The notes: generated from the sequence alone by a model not told the origin. A DNA stretch of 64,000 bases from Lactococcus protaetiae (GCF_006965445.1 NZ_CP041356.1:2418001-2482000); one strand, 5' to 3'. Shown: positions 1-10,191, numbered from the stretch's first letter. Numbers and translations: made by a program.

Positions 1-303
1 ATGAGTAGCCAAAGTTGTTCTTACATTTTTCCTTTAGTCTGTCCGTAACTCGTAACTTACTAGCCTGAGAACCTCTAAAGACATAGAAACTCAAACTGGA
101 ACTAGTGCCTTATTATGATATAATAAGGCTGTAAGAAGCTTTTATGATTGAATCTCAAAGCCGGTCTTGCTTGGAAACAATCTTAGTCGTTTAATAAGCT
201 GTCGATAAAACTATTATGTTTGTGTAGGATAAAATCATGAATAGCCTCATAACAAACTAATGATAATAATTTTGTCCGTACAATAATAAGTGAGGTGAAT
301 GAG
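1..303. other. Upstream region of the DUF956 gene
   Basis: No gene is visible. A hairpin-forming stretch at about 107-129 (GCCTTATTAT, loop, ATAATAAGGC) follows a GGAACTAGT that resembles the right end of the B repeats. It could be a terminator or promoter remnant of an upstream gene outside the window; I cannot decide. Confidence 0.3.
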
Positions 304-663
304 ATGGAAATGAATAACAACCAGATTGATTATACTGCTAAGGGGCGCGTTTTTTTGGGCGCCGTTGAAAATGGAGAGATAAAATTGACTCCTTTAGGAT
401 TTGAATTTGAGTATTCGAACCGTCGAATTGGTAAAAATCTCAACTTTCCTTGGCATACTATTGTCAAAGTTGAATTGGATGTGTCTCTTCGAGGAAAAGT
501 CGGCTCACAATTTGGTCTATATCTAAATACAAATTCTAAAATAAGATTTTCCTCTAAAGATTCTGGAGCAATTTTGAAACGAATCGGTCAACAGATTGGT
601 ACTGATAAATTAGTTAGAAGTCGCAGTCTTCTGGCACCTCTGATGGATGGGCTTAAACTATAA
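304..663 (+). CDS. manO: DUF956 family protein (ManO-like)
   Basis: Small soluble protein of about 119 residues matching the DUF956 family. The family pattern is visible: an N-terminal 'GRVFLGAVENGEIKLTPLGFEF' type beta-rich part, a central PWHTIVKVE segment, an FSSKD motif near residue 80, and the C-terminal V-R-S-x-S-hydrophobic tail. In streptococci and lactococci DUF956/ManO genes follow mannose/glucose PTS (man/ptn) genes and adjoin serS; here serS is next, so PTS genes probably lie just left of the window (inference). A GTG at 295 is in frame, but GAGG at 292-295 is well spaced for the ATG at 304, so I use 304. The biochemical role is not firmly known; it has been proposed as a regulator of the mannose PTS operon. 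Confidence 0.75.
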   Translation: MEMNNNQIDYTAKGRVFLGAVENGEIKLTPLGFEFEYSNRRIGKNLNFPWHTIVKVELDVSLRGKVGSQFGLYLNTNSKIRFSSKDSGAILKRIGQQIGTDKLVRSRSLLAPLMDGLKL

Positions 664-692
664 AAACTTGTTAAGCTACACTATAATCAAAC

Positions 693-722
693 CAACTAAA
701 AAATGGGAACTCTTTTAGTTGG
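693..722 (+). terminator. Possible terminator after the DUF956 gene
   Basis: A 10-bp stem (CCAACTAAAA / TTTTAGTTGG) lies 30 bp after the stop codon. It has no long T-run after it, so termination efficiency is uncertain. Confidence 0.4.
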
Positions 723-863
723 CGCTTTAGCAAATTGAAATTTGAATTTGCGACTTTATGGTTAAACCTTGTATAATTCAGATAATCCTTCTTTTAATTA
801 CATTTTCCTATAATATAATGATAACATTTTTATAAGAAATCTCTAAATCATATCCGATAATCT

Positions 864-893
864 TTGACAAAACAACAGATATTTTGGTAAAAT
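864..893 (+). promoter_or_regulatory. Promoter of the serS T-box transcript
   Basis: TTGACA at 864-869 and TAAAAT at 888-893, 18 bp apart, place a start near 900, just before the T-box leader. Confidence 0.7.
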
Positions 894-897
894 AGGG

Positions 898-1135
898 GAC
901 AGAAGCTGGTCTAGCATTTGTTTTTGTAGAGAACTTGTGGTGGTGTGAACAAGTAAAATAGAGTAATGACCTTCTACTTCTTTATTTTTCTCATGAAAAT
1001 GAGAACGTTTAGCTCACGTTATGAGTGCTAGAGTTCTGATAGTTTTGACAGTTCGTCAAATTTTCTGTCAGTAAATTTAGGTGGAACCGTGCAATGACAG
1101 CGCCCTAATTCTTATGAATTTTGGGCGTTTTTATA
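898..1135 (+). promoter_or_regulatory. T-box leader of serS
   Basis: The conserved T-box sequence AGGTGGAACCGTG is at about 1079-1091. It is followed by a GC-rich terminator hairpin (CGCCCTAATT ... AATTTTGGGCG, about 1101-1127) and a T-run. Upstream, AGAAGCTGGT near 901 and GACCTTCT near 967 can form the base of stem I. T-boxes bind uncharged tRNA and let transcription continue when charging is low, so a Ser-tRNA sensor upstream of seryl-tRNA synthetase is expected. I did not resolve the specifier codon. The leader is separated from serS by a B repeat of about 380 bp, so a read-through transcript must cross the repeat. Confidence 0.88.
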
Positions 1136-1227
1136 TTTTATTTTACTGACAGATTTCTGTCAGTGATGATTTATAAGTTAAAAATCTTAAACAACTGAGT
1201 ATAACTATTTTGACGTGGTAAAATTAA

Positions 1228-1607
1228 TACTGTTTCACTTTCAAACTTACTGCTTGACAGTTGCTACGCTGTCCGTTTGATTGCCATTTGGCGTTGCCTC
1301 TATCTCTAGACTTAGAGATAGAGGACAAATGTTCTAAGGTCATGCGAAGCTAGTAAGCAAATCTTGCATCTTCGCTTTGCTACGCTGTCGATTTCACTAG
1401 CCGACTACTAGGTGAAACGACTAGCATATCCGTAAGGCTGAAGCGCAAACGGCTATCCTATAAAGTAGGAAGTTCAAATCGCAATCCAGCAAAGCTGGCA
1501 AGACGAAATGGTAAGAGCAAAAAGACAAAGCAGCAAGGCAAAATGGTTCGCTACGAAAGCAGAGTCTGCTAGTCGCACTAAGTAGAGTTGAAAGTGAACT
1601 AGTATAA
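1228..1607. repeat. B-type modular repeat between T-box and serS
   Basis: The ends are imperfect inverted repeats: TTAATACTGTTTCACTTTC on the left and GAAAGTGAACTAGTATAA on the right. The inside is a patchwork of modules seen elsewhere in the window, such as GCTACGCTGTCGATTTCACT, ACGGCTATCCTATAAAGT and CAAGACGAAATGGTAAGAGC. It has the size and structure of a MITE. No coding capacity is evident. Confidence 0.7.
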
Positions 1608-1642
1608 AAATGGTTAAACTCACATTTTACAAGGAGAATCTT

Positions 1643-2914
1643 ATGTTAGATATTAAAAGAATTCGTTCAGACTTCGATGAAGTCGCTAAAAAATTAGCCA
1701 CTCGTGGTGTGGTTAAAGAAACATTGGAAGAACTTCGCGCGCTTGATGTTAGCCGCCGTGAACTTATCGTGAAATCGGAAGAATTAAAAAAAGAGCGTAA
1801 TGCTGTTTCTGAAGAAATCGCTCAAATCAAGCGTACTAAAGGCGATGCTTCTACTCAAATTGCTGCGATGCAAAAAGTATCTGCAGAGGTGAAGCACATT
1901 GATGCTGAACTCGCTGACATCGAAACAAAATTGACTGAGTATACAACGACTCTACCAAATATTCCTGCTGACAGCACACCTATCGGTGCTGATGAAGATG
2001 ACAATGTCGAAGTCCGTCGTATTGGAGATGTACCGACATTTGATTTTGAACCCAAAGCACATTGGGACTTAGGTGAAGCGCTTGACATTCTTGATTGGGA
2101 ACGTGGTGGAAAGGTGACTGGTTCACGCTTCTTGTTCTACAAGGGTGCTGGTGCAAGGCTTGAACGTGCACTTTATAACTTTATGTTAGACGAGCATGCT
2201 AAAGAAGGTTACACTGAGATGATCCCACCTTATATGGTCAATCAAGATTCAATGTTTGGCACTGGTCAATATCCTAAATTTAAAGAAGATACCTTTGAGC
2301 TAAAAGACGAACGTGGATTTGTCTTGATTCCTACGGCAGAGGTTCCTTTGACAAATTACTACCGTGGTGAGATTTTGGATGGTAGCGAACTCCCAATTTA
2401 TTTCACAGCAATGAGTCCTTCATTCCGTTCTGAAGCTGGTTCTGCTGGGCGCGACACGCGTGGTTTGATTCGTTTGCACCAATTTCATAAAGTAGAAATG
2501 GTAAAATTCACAAAACCTGAAAATTCTTATGATGAGTTAGAAAAAATGACTCAAAACGCTGAAAACATTCTCCAAAAGTTGGGACTTGCTTATCGTGTCA
2601 TGGCTCTCTCAACGGGTGATATGGGCTTCTCTGCCGCTAAAACCTATGACTTAGAAGTATGGATTCCTGCACAAAATACTTATCGTGAAATTTCTTCTTG
2701 CTCAAACTGTGAAGATTTTCAAGCTCGCCGTGCGCAAATCCGTTACCGTGATGAAGATGGAAAAGTACATCTTCTCCATACTTTGAATGGTTCTGGACTT
2801 GCTGTTGGACGATGTGTTGCTGCCATTTTAGAAAACTACCAAAATGCTGACGGCTCTATAACTATCCCTGAGGTGCTTCGCCCTTACATGGGTGGTCTGG
2901 AAGTAATTAAATAA
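1643..2914 (+). CDS. serS: Seryl-tRNA synthetase
   Basis: Cytoplasmic class II synthetase that charges tRNA-Ser, also used for tRNA-Sec where present. At 423 residues it has the normal bacterial SerRS length. Residues about 25-105 form the long antiparallel coiled-coil tRNA arm. Motif 2 is seen as [21 protein letters not shown], shortened here to the core [12 protein letters not shown], and motif 3 as NGSGLAVGR near the C-terminus. The ATG at 1643 follows AAGGAG with correct spacing. The longer frame from 1610 adds 11 residues encoded by the repeat edge and lacks a ribosome site, so I rejected it. Expression should depend on the T-box upstream. Confidence 0.97.
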   Translation: MLDIKRIRSDFDEVAKKLATRGVVKETLEELRALDVSRRELIVKSEELKKERNAVSEEIAQIKRTKGDASTQIAAMQKVSAEVKHIDAELADIETKLTEYTTTLPNIPADSTPIGADEDDNVEVRRIGDVPTFDFEPKAHWDLGEALDILDWERGGKVTGSRFLFYKGAGARLERALYNFMLDEHAKEGYTEMIPPYMVNQDSMFGTGQYPKFKEDTFELKDERGFVLIPTAEVPLTNYYRGEILDGSELPIYFTAMSPSFRSEAGSAGRDTRGLIRLHQFHKVEMVKFTKPENSYDELEKMTQNAENILQKLGLAYRVMALSTGDMGFSAAKTYDLEVWIPAQNTYREISSCSNCEDFQARRAQIRYRDEDGKVHLLHTLNGSGLAVGRCVAAILENYQNADGSITIPEVLRPYMGGLEVIK

Positions 2915-2928
2915 TAGCTCATAACTTT

Positions 2929-3375
2929 GAAGTGATTACTTCATTGGTGGGGAATTTTTTCCCCTACCAATGTTAGAGCACAACCTCTAGGCGTAACAGC
3001 AACTAAAGCTGCAACAGTCTGCTTAACATCAAAGATATAAGGTCACACCGTAGTGAAGTTTCGTTATCCATTCGCTCTATCTTCACTTTGCTACGCTGTC
3101 GATTTCACTAAGCCACTAAAGTCGCAAGGCGAAGTGGTCTTGTTCCTGAAGCCTAAGCGCTAAGACCCTATAGGACAGTGGAACGAAATCAGAGCCTGGT
3201 GCTGCTTATCCCAGCCCCTTATAAAGGTGGAGGAATTGCGATTGCGACTAGCCACTTTATAGGATAGCCATTGGCGCTTCAGTGCTTACGGATATGCTAA
3301 TTGTTTTACCTAGTCGCGTAGCGAGCATTGACAGCGTAGCCCAGAGGGCAGAGATGGCACGCACGTTCTAAGTTA
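2929..3375. repeat. A-type modular repeat after serS
   Basis: Begins TTGAAGTGATTACTTCATT 13 bp after the serS stop, then a hairpin GGTGGGGAA ... TTCCCCTACC. It ends with a degenerate GCACGCACGTTCTAAGTTA. Inner modules include ATCAAAGATAT.AGGTCACACCGTAG, CGCAAGGCGAAGTGGTCTTG and AAGCGCTAAGACCCTA. Confidence 0.75.
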
Positions 3376-3407
3376 AAAAAAGCTGTCAGCATACTGACAG
3401 CTTTTTC
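3376..3407. terminator. CTGTCAG-type bidirectional terminator
   Basis: AAAAAAGCTGTCAGCATA followed by its complement and CTTTTTC. It is the 18-bp form of the CTGTCAG palindrome, flanked by A and T runs. It lies beyond the A repeat and serves serS in the + direction. Confidence 0.75.
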
Positions 3408-3605
3408 AGCTCTGCTGATAAAGCTTTTATCCGCCGATTCAATGCTCATGTTAATCGCATTGAACTGACAGAATTTTTTTAATCATCAATTCAATGACAA
3501 TTTCTTTCAGTAACTATAGTTATTTTCTATCCTAACCGCAGCCATAATAAGAAAAGAATTCTTGTAAGTGATATAATAAATAAAATTCGAGTTGGAGGTT
3601 TTTTT

Positions 3606-4580
3606 ATGAATAAAATTTTTCCCGAAAAACTAAAACAAACTGACGAAATTCGTGTCATTTCCCCAAGTTCATCTTTACTGCGGACAGGATCCTTTGACGA
3701 AAAACTAAAAGCTAAAAAACGCCTTGAATCTCTTGGTTTCAAGGTAACATTTGGCGAGCATATTTTGGAAAATGATTTGCTTGAATCCAGTAGCATTGCT
3801 TCACGTATCGCAGACTTCCACGCTGCTTTCTTGGATAAAAATGTAAAAGCGATTTTATGCACGATTGGTGGATTTGATGCCAACGAACTTCTCCCTTATA
3901 TTAACTGGGAAATTGTTCGCAAAAATCCAAAAATATTCTGTGGTTTTTCAGACATCACTGTGCTCCATAACGCCATCTTTGCAAATACAGGACTTGTGAC
4001 TTACTATGGACCAGGATACATCGCTTTTTTGATGGATGAAGGACAAGAGTTTCAGACTGCTGAATGGCTCAAAGCTGTTGCTGGTAAAAGCTCATATGGA
4101 CTCATTGCGAGCGACTTTTACACTAGTGATGCATGGTATGATCCAACGCAACCCCGCCATCTGCTTCCTGCTTCATGGAAAGTTTACAATTCTGGGTATG
4201 CCCGTGGCACGATTTTGGGTGGCAATCTGAATACTTTAATGCTAGTCACTGGTACAAATGCTCAAGTTAAAGCTAAGTGTCCGATTGCTTTTTTAGAAAA
4301 TGCTGAACAAGAAGATTTTTATGACTGGGATAGAGAGTTAGCACACTTTTTACAAATTTATCCTGATATTTCTGGATTAATCATCGGACGTTTTCCAAAA
4401 GAGGAACAGATGACACCGGAGATTCTACATTTTATTTTGGACAAACATCCTATTCTCAAAAAAATTCCTGTAATTTATGATGTTGACTTTGGACATACTC
4501 AACCAATTTTCACCTTTCCATTAGGAGGTGAAGTTGAGGTCTCTACTGAACCGTTAAAAATACAGGTACTCAATGGATAA
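3606..4580 (+). CDS. S66 family LD-carboxypeptidase / MccF-like peptidase
   Basis: Serine peptidase family S66. LdcA members trim the terminal D-Ala from murein tetrapeptides, while MccF members cleave microcin C-type adenylates. The expected catalytic residues are visible: nucleophile Ser in GFSDIT near residue 115, the strand IAFLENAE carrying the catalytic Glu near 235-240, and His in DVDFGHTQP near 297. The protein has 324 residues, normal for the family, and no signal peptide, so it should be cytoplasmic. The start is preceded by GTTGGAGG. It stands alone between repeats, so context does not decide between murein recycling and peptide detoxification; recycling is the safer guess. Confidence 0.85.
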   Translation: MNKIFPEKLKQTDEIRVISPSSSLLRTGSFDEKLKAKKRLESLGFKVTFGEHILENDLLESSSIASRIADFHAAFLDKNVKAILCTIGGFDANELLPYINWEIVRKNPKIFCGFSDITVLHNAIFANTGLVTYYGPGYIAFLMDEGQEFQTAEWLKAVAGKSSYGLIASDFYTSDAWYDPTQPRHLLPASWKVYNSGYARGTILGGNLNTLMLVTGTNAQVKAKCPIAFLENAEQEDFYDWDRELAHFLQIYPDISGLIIGRFPKEEQMTPEILHFILDKHPILKKIPVIYDVDFGHTQPIFTFPLGGEVEVSTEPLKIQVLNG

Positions 4581-4788
4581 TTAGCGAAGTGATTTGGCAC
4601 AGAACAAAAAGTTTATGAATACAAATTACGATTTGAGCTTCTACATTTTATAGGATTCAGCACCATAACGAACTCCTTCACCTTGTTATGTAGAGCGCAC
4701 ACTGAGTGTGTCATGATGTTTTTTGTGCGATGAAATTAGTCCCCAATATCAATTGAATTGGATGTTAGTTCTTACATTGGTACATAAT

Positions 4789-4821
4789 AAAAAAGTTCTG
4801 ACCAAATAGCCAGAACTTTTT
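4789..4821. terminator. Terminator of the pst-phoU operon
   Basis: AAAAAAGTTCTG, loop, CAGAACTTTTTT: a symmetric hairpin with A and T runs on both sides. It is about 200 bp beyond the phoU stop because an A repeat lies exactly between the two. Confidence 0.8.
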
Positions 4822-5026
4822 TATCAAAGCAAGTGCGTGCTATCTCCACCCTTTGGGCTACGCTATCGATGCACCACGGGTATCCCATTCGCTCTAAACT
4901 GCTAAAGCAAAAGGCAAAGCACCTAGTCGCAATCACAATACCCCTTCCTAGGTGCAACATCTAGAGATTGTACCCTAAATTCAGTGGGGAGTCGAAACTC
5001 CCACTGAATAAGTCTTGACTTCATTA
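4821..5026. repeat. A-type repeat abutting the phoU stop codon
   Basis: Left end TATCAAAGCAAGTGCGTGCT, right end GAATAAGTCTTGACTTCATT. The right end reaches the TAA of phoU (5024-5026) with no spacer. It contains the hairpin TCAGTGGGGAGT ... ACTCCCACTGA and modules shared with other A copies. Confidence 0.8.
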
Positions 5027-5677
5027 AAGTTCAATAATATTGCCTGAATTCAAATAGACAATCCACTCACAAAGGTTCACAGCATAACCTGTGATACGCT
5101 CAAGATAAACAAGCGTGAGAAGATATTCCTTACCCGTGGTTACTGTTTCAGAGTTTTCCTTCATCCCTTCAAGAACTTTTTCTTGAATTTCACGACTCAT
5201 ATTTTTAATCGTATATTGTTGTTCCGCAATTTCATGCGCACGAACATCATTTCCTTGAATATAGGCATTAAGCGATGCATCTACGATTGATTTCACTTTT
5301 TCACCAAGAAGACTGATATCTTCTTCAACAATATGGATTCGTTCTTCACCTTTAAGTGAAATCGTTGCTTTAGCAATAGAGGCAACATGATCCCCCATTC
5401 TCTCAAGGTCTGATGAAGCTTTCAGCACCGTGATAATAGTACGCAAATCACTTGATACAGGTTGTTGGAGTGCAATCATTTCCAATGATTGAGTTTCAAG
5501 ACTCTTTTCTTGCTCATTAATCGCATGGTCGCCTTCAATAACATCTTCTGCTAAATCACGGTCGTGGCTGACAAATGCACGAACTGCCTTGTTCAATTGA
5601 GCTGAAACTTGCGTTCCCATTGAATAAAATTGATTATGAAGTTTATTTAAATCTTCTTCAAATTGTGTACGAAGCAT
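5024..5677 (-). CDS. phoU: Phosphate transport regulator PhoU
   Basis: Cytoplasmic PhoU-family protein of 217 residues, the normal length. It is a tandem of two three-helix bundles with the family's acidic motifs (ERMGDHVASIAKA near residues 90-105 and ERITGYAVNLCEW near 192-205). PhoU couples the Pst transporter to the PhoR/PhoP kinase system and limits phosphate uptake. It is the last gene of the pst operon, as in other Firmicutes. Here it is separated from pstB2 by about 550 bp of repeats, so co-transcription depends on read-through or an unseen promoter. Confidence 0.96.
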   Translation of the reverse strand: MLRTQFEEDLNKLHNQFYSMGTQVSAQLNKAVRAFVSHDRDLAEDVIEGDHAINEQEKSLETQSLEMIALQQPVSSDLRTIITVLKASSDLERMGDHVASIAKATISLKGEERIHIVEEDISLLGEKVKSIVDASLNAYIQGNDVRAHEIAEQQYTIKNMSREIQEKVLEGMKENSETVTTGKEYLLTLVYLERITGYAVNLCEWIVYLNSGNIIEL

Positions 5678-5782
5678 AGACTCCTCTTTCTTATTTTAAC
5701 AAATTTCTTATCTTGTATTATAACACAAAATATTATAAAACTTTTTCATCAACTTGCTGACAAAACTTTTGTCAGTAAAATT

Positions 5783-6047
5783 AAAGATGAACTGCAGATA
5801 TACTGACTTGCACTTGCCTTTTGCTCTTGACGCTTCAGCGACTAAGCAAACGGACAAATGTTCTGAGCGCAAGAAGTAGTTTGCGTGAAACGCAAAGGTT
5901 GCGATTGCGACTAGGTGCTTTAGCACTGTAGCGAACCATTTCGCCTTGCTGCTTTAGCAGTTTAGAGCGAATGGATACCCGTGGTGCATCAACAACGTAG
6001 CGCAGCGAAGTGACTTTTAAGCCGTAGGTTTAAAAGTCAAACAGTAT
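5783..6047. repeat. B-type repeat between pstB2 and phoU
   Basis: Inverted relative to the copy before serS. It runs from AGATGAACTGCAGATATAC to AAAAGTCAAACAGTATTAA. Inner modules include GCAAACGGACAAATGTTC and GAATGGATACCCGTGGTGCATC. A CTGACAGAAATCTGTCAG pair follows directly at about 6053. Confidence 0.65.
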
Positions 6048-6094
6048 TAAGACTGACAGAAATCTGTCAGTAAATCTTGAGGTAAAACAATCAG

Positions 6095-6231
6095 TTTATC
6101 TTTTATCAAAGCAAGTGCGTGCTAATACTCCGACCTCTTAGGTCGGAGATAAAGCAGCACTAAGCTTTGAATTTCGTCCGACTAAATTCAGTGGTGAGTT
6201 GAAACTCCCACTGAATAAGTCTTGACTTCAT
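6095..6231. repeat. A-type repeat after pstB2
   Basis: Left end TATCAAAGCAAGTGCGTGCT, then a short hairpin ACTCCGACCTCTTAGGTCGGAG. The right end GTCTTGACTTCATT stops 2 bp from the pstB2 stop codon. This is one of the shorter complete copies (about 137 bp). Confidence 0.8.
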
Positions 6232-6233
6232 TT

Positions 6234-6995
6234 CTAGCCAAACTTACCTGCAACATAGTCCTCTGTCTCCTGCTTTTCTGGATTCAAGAAGATTTTCTTT
6301 GTGTCATCCATTTCAATGACATCACCATTGAGCATAAAAGCAGTCCGGTCAGAGATTCTTGAAGCCTGTTGCATACTATGAGTCACCATAATCAGTGTAT
6401 AATCTTTGCGTAATTCGATCAGTGTTTCTTCGATACGTCCCGCAGAAATTGGGTCAAGCGCCGATGTTGCTTCATCAAGCAGAATAATTTCAGGATTGAC
6501 CGCCAAAACACGTGCAATACAAACCCGTTGTTGCTGACCACCAGATAGGCCAAGCGCTGATGTGTGCAAGATATCTTTCACTTCGTCCCAAATATTTGCT
6601 GCTTTCAGTGAATTTTCTACCACTTCATCAAGATGTGCTTTATCCTTCACTCCTTTCAAACGCAGTCCATAAACAACATTTTCATAAATTGAAAATGGAA
6701 AAGGATTTGGTTGTTGAAAGACCATCCCAATTTCTTTCCGTAAGTCAACAGTATCAATTTTAGGACTATAAATATTTTTCCCTTTATAGTCAATCGCACC
6801 TGTAATCGTTACAGTTGGAATCAAATCATTCATTCGATTAATTGAACGTAGGAGCGTTGATTTCCCACAACCAGACGGTCCAATCAAGCTTGTAATTTCA
6901 TTCTTATAGAATGTCATATTAATATTATTCAGTGCTTTTTTCTTCCCATAATAAAGCGAAAGGTCACTGACCGTTAAAACTACTTCTTTTGTCAT
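6234..6995 (-). CDS. pstB: Phosphate ABC transporter ATP-binding protein PstB2
   Basis: ATPase of the PstSCAB phosphate importer, 253 residues. Walker A is GPSGCGKST, the signature is LSGGQQQR, and Walker B is [12 protein letters not shown]; the PstB-specific [14 protein letters not shown] is present. I start at 6995 (ATG after AAAGGGA); the longer frame adds 15 residues encoded by a CTGTCAG pair. It is one of two tandem pstB genes, a duplication usual in lactococci and streptococci. A B repeat and a C remnant separate it from pstB1. Confidence 0.96.
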   Translation of the reverse strand: MTKEVVLTVSDLSLYYGKKKALNNINMTFYKNEITSLIGPSGCGKSTLLRSINRMNDLIPTVTITGAIDYKGKNIYSPKIDTVDLRKEIGMVFQQPNPFPFSIYENVVYGLRLKGVKDKAHLDEVVENSLKAANIWDEVKDILHTSALGLSGGQQQRVCIARVLAVNPEIILLDEATSALDPISAGRIEETLIELRKDYTLIMVTHSMQQASRISDRTAFMLNGDVIEMDDTKKIFLNPEKQETEDYVAGKFG

Positions 6996-7049
6996 ATTTT
7001 TCCCTTTGTCAGCATACTGACAGAATCCTGTCAGTAGCAAATATCTACT

Positions 7050-7392
7050 AATACTGCTTAATTTCTAAAATTTCCTTTTAGAAATTACTACTCCGCTACG
7101 TTACATTGTCTATGTACCACAGGTATCCGTAGAACATTTGTCCTCTTAAGTCAGCAGAGCTGACAACGATAGAGGCATCCGCTCTATTTCCGCTGTTGAT
7201 TTCACTGAGCCTCTAGGTGAACAACTAGTATATCCGTTCCTGCTTTAAGCGCAAGCGGCTATCCTTATAAAGTGGCAAGTTCAAATCATATCCAGCAAAG
7301 TTGGCAAGACGAAATGGTAAGAGCAAAAGGCAGTATACTTGCAGTTCAACTACTAAATCTACGCATACAAGTTTAGAAATGAACTAGTATAA
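7050..7392. repeat. B-type repeat between pstB1 and pstB2
   Basis: Left end CTAATACTGCTTAATTTCT with a subterminal hairpin TTTCTAAAATTTCCTTTTAGAAA; right end TTTAGAAATGAACTAGTATAA. Inner modules overlap those of the copy at 1228-1607, including ATCCAGCAAAG.TGGCAAGACG. Confidence 0.75.
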
Positions 7393-7507
7393 ATTGAACT
7401 CGGAAAGATAAAAGCTAGTGAAAAAAGATAAAATTGTGAACCGCACAAATGCAGAACCGAAAACTTTTCCTATTTTTCATCGCTTTTGAACGAGCCTTCC
7501 TCATATC
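7385..7507. repeat. C-type repeat remnant upstream of pstB2
   Basis: Contains AGTGAAAAAAGATAAAA on one side and CCTTCCTCATATCTTA on the other, matching the ends of the larger copies at 14660-15158 and 63766-63958. The CATATCTTA end runs into the pstB1 stop codon. Confidence 0.45.
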
Positions 7508-8314
7508 TTAACCAAAGTGTCCTGAAACGTAGTCCTCAGTAGATTTCAAACTTGGTGAGGTAAAAATCGTACTTGTTTTATCATACTCGATTAAATCACC
7601 AGAATAGAAGAAAGCAGTATTATCAGAAGCACGCGAAGCTTGAGCCATGTTGTGTGTCACAATAATAATCGTGTAATCCTTTTTAAGTTCCATCATGGTT
7701 TCTTCAATTTGCATGGTAGAGATAGGATCGAGTGCTGATGCTGGCTCATCCATCAATATAATTTCTGGTTTTACTGACAACGCACGCGCGATACAGAGTC
7801 GTTGTGCTTGCCCACCAGACATCGCTAACGCTGATTGATTAAGTGAATCTTTCACTTGTTCCCATAAAGCAGCTTGTTTAAGCGATTTTTCAACAATTTC
7901 ATCCAATTTTTTCTTATCTTTTACGCCAGCTCTCCGATGAATAAAAGCAATATTCTCATAGATAGATTTTGGAAATGGGTTTGGACGTTGAAAGACCATT
8001 CCAATTTGCTTACGAACCTCAAATACATTAACCTTCTGGTCATTGATATTAACGCCTTCGTAATTGATTTCTCCAGTCACTCTTGCACCGTCAATTGTAT
8101 CGTTCATACGATTCAATGCACGCAGATAGGTTGATTTCCCTGAACCAGAAGGACCAATAAGCGCTGTAATTTCGTTTTTAGGAAAACTCATCGTTACCCC
8201 ATGAATTGCTTCTTTTGTCCCATTATAGAAAACACGCAAATCAGTAGTTGAAAGAGCAATTTCATTTTCTGGCACCATAATTTGGCGCTCATTCCAGTCA
8301 TAAGTTGTTGCCAT
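7508..8314 (-). CDS. pstB: Phosphate ABC transporter ATP-binding protein PstB1
   Basis: Second PstB ATPase, 268 residues. It has Walker [10 protein letters not shown], Walker [13 protein letters not shown] and the PstB hallmark [14 protein letters not shown]. The signature is MSGGQAQR rather than LSGGQQQR, a mild variant. The N-terminal extension (about 25 residues, [15 protein letters not shown]) is typical of one of the two lactococcal PstB paralogues. The ribosome site AGGAGGGG is farther than usual from the ATG at 8314. It follows pstA with about 65 bp between them and should belong to the same membrane complex. Confidence 0.96.
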   Translation of the reverse strand: MATTYDWNERQIMVPENEIALSTTDLRVFYNGTKEAIHGVTMSFPKNEITALIGPSGSGKSTYLRALNRMNDTIDGARVTGEINYEGVNINDQKVNVFEVRKQIGMVFQRPNPFPKSIYENIAFIHRRAGVKDKKKLDEIVEKSLKQAALWEQVKDSLNQSALAMSGGQAQRLCIARALSVKPEIILMDEPASALDPISTMQIEETMMELKKDYTIIIVTHNMAQASRASDNTAFFYSGDLIEYDKTSTIFTSPSLKSTEDYVSGHFG

Positions 8315-8380
8315 ATATAAGCTGTGAGACCCCTCCTAGTATCTAAGGGAGCTCAATTCCTTTCTTTTACAAGTTTGCCT

Positions 8381-9268
8381 TTAATTTGATGAAGTCAGTT
8401 TCTTATGAATTCGATTCCCAAGGAAACGTGCCCCTAAATTAAAGAGCAAAACAAAGATAATCAATACCGCTGACGCACCTGCTGAAATTTGTTGCGCTGT
8501 TGCAATCGTACCTTCAGTATTAAGTGCCCAGATATGTACTGCTAAAGTTTCAGCAGGTCTGAAGAGTGATAAAGGTGATGTGATACTCATTGGATTCCAA
8601 TTTGTCCAATTGATTGGAAGGTTGGTTTGTCCTGCAGTATAGATAAGTGCTGCGGCTTCCCCAAAGACACGACCAGAGGACAAGATAACCCCAGTGATAA
8701 TCCCTGGAACAGCAGCTGGCAAAATTACTTGAAGTGCAGTTTCCCATCTTGACATTCCAAGTGCCAAACCACCTTCACGTTGAGTGGTTGGAATGGCGCG
8801 AAGTGATTCCTCAACATTACGTGTCATCAATGGTAGATTAAAAACTGTCAACGCTAATGCACCAGATAAAACTGAAAATCCTAAGCCAAATTGTAAAACG
8901 AAGATTAACATCCCAAACAAACCGACTACGATAGAAGGGAGTGAAGACAATACTTCAATTGCAGAGCGAACGACTCCGGTCAACCAATGTTTTTGGTTGG
9001 CGTATTCAGAAAGATAGATTCCCGCTCCAAGTGATAAAGGAACAGAAATAATCAATGTTACAAGTAAAAGATAAATAGAGTTGAAGAGTTGAACAGCAAT
9101 ACCACCACCAGTCAACGGGTTAGATGCTGTTGTAATAAATTCCCAAGAAATATGAGGTAATCCCTTAGCTAGAATATAACTCAAGAGAAAAGCTAGAATA
9201 AGGACAATGATGCCTGAAAGGACGTAAAGGACGCCAGTGGCAATCTTATCAGAGCGTTTAGCGTTCAT
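8381..9268 (-). CDS. pstA: Phosphate ABC transporter permease PstA
   Basis: Integral membrane subunit of the phosphate importer, 295 residues with about six membrane spans. The first is near residues 10-32, and the inner-membrane permease loop EAA-type motif is seen in ESLRAIPTTQREGGLALGMSRWETALQVILPAAVPGI. Its ATG overlaps the final base of the pstC stop region, so the two permease genes are translationally coupled. It pairs with PstC to form the channel powered by PstB. Confidence 0.96.
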   Translation of the reverse strand: MNAKRSDKIATGVLYVLSGIIVLILAFLLSYILAKGLPHISWEFITTASNPLTGGGIAVQLFNSIYLLLVTLIISVPLSLGAGIYLSEYANQKHWLTGVVRSAIEVLSSLPSIVVGLFGMLIFVLQFGLGFSVLSGALALTVFNLPLMTRNVEESLRAIPTTQREGGLALGMSRWETALQVILPAAVPGIITGVILSSGRVFGEAAALIYTAGQTNLPINWTNWNPMSITSPLSLFRPAETLAVHIWALNTEGTIATAQQISAGASAVLIIFVLLFNLGARFLGNRIHKKLTSSN

Positions 9269-10191
9269 TATTTGAGACTTCCTTTCTTAGCAATCGCACG
9301 CATTGCAAGGTTAAAGAGGAGTGACATGATTAAGAGAAGTAATGCAAGTGACCAAAGCGCGTTAAGTTGAATACCTGGTGTTGCGTTTGGAATTCCTGAA
9401 GTCAAGATTGAGGTCAAGGTAGATGCTGGTGAAATCAAGTTTTTTGGCATCATAACAGCATTACCTACAACCATTTGAATAGCAAGTGCTTCACCAAATG
9501 CACGCGCCATACCAAAAATAACGGCAGTCAAGATACCTGGTGTTGCTGCTCTTAATAACACGCGCCAAATTGTTTGCCAACGTGTCGCCCCAAGCCCAAG
9601 AGAAGCTTCTTTATAATGACCTGGCACAGCTCTTAAAGCATCTACTGTCATACTGGTTACTGTCGGAAGAATCATAACAAAAAGGACAAACACACCAGAC
9701 AAAAGTCCGAGTCCCGTACCACCAAATGCATGACGGATGATTGGAACAACAACTGTTAAACCAATAAATCCATAAACAACAGATGGAATACCAACAAGAA
9801 GTTCAATAACAGGTTGAAGAATTTTTTTACCATATTTTGGTGAAATCTCTGTCATATAAATTCCCGCACCGATAGCAAATGGAGTTGCAACAAGCGCCGA
9901 AAGTACTGTGACAATCAATGAACCAGAAAACATAGGAAGTGCACCAACAGCAGGTTTACCGTCTGGTCCCAAATTTCCAGGCGACCAATTTGTCCCAAAA
10001 AGGAAACGAAATGGATTAACACCATTGGCATAAAAAGTTGACAATCCTTTTTGTGCAACAAAAACAAGAATCGCGCCAACCACAAAAACGATAAGGGCAA
10101 TACACAAGAAAGTTAAACTTTTACCGAATTTTTCGAGTTTAGAATTTTTATTGCCTGAAAGCAATTTTTCTTTGATTTTTGAGTTTTCCAT
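9268..10191 (-). CDS. pstC: Phosphate ABC transporter permease PstC
   Basis: Second permease subunit, 307 residues, with an amphipathic N-terminus and a first span near residues 28-50. The coupling loop is DALRAVPGHYKEASLGLGATRWQTIWRVLLRAATPGI. It joins PstA to make the transport channel. Unlike the usual compact operon, about 660 bp holding two A repeats separate it from pstS2. Confidence 0.96.
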   Translation of the reverse strand: MENSKIKEKLLSGNKNSKLEKFGKSLTFLCIALIVFVVGAILVFVAQKGLSTFYANGVNPFRFLFGTNWSPGNLGPDGKPAVGALPMFSGSLIVTVLSALVATPFAIGAGIYMTEISPKYGKKILQPVIELLVGIPSVVYGFIGLTVVVPIIRHAFGGTGLGLLSGVFVLFVMILPTVTSMTVDALRAVPGHYKEASLGLGATRWQTIWRVLLRAATPGILTAVIFGMARAFGEALAIQMVVGNAVMMPKNLISPASTLTSILTSGIPNATPGIQLNALWSLALLLLIMSLLFNLAMRAIAKKGSLK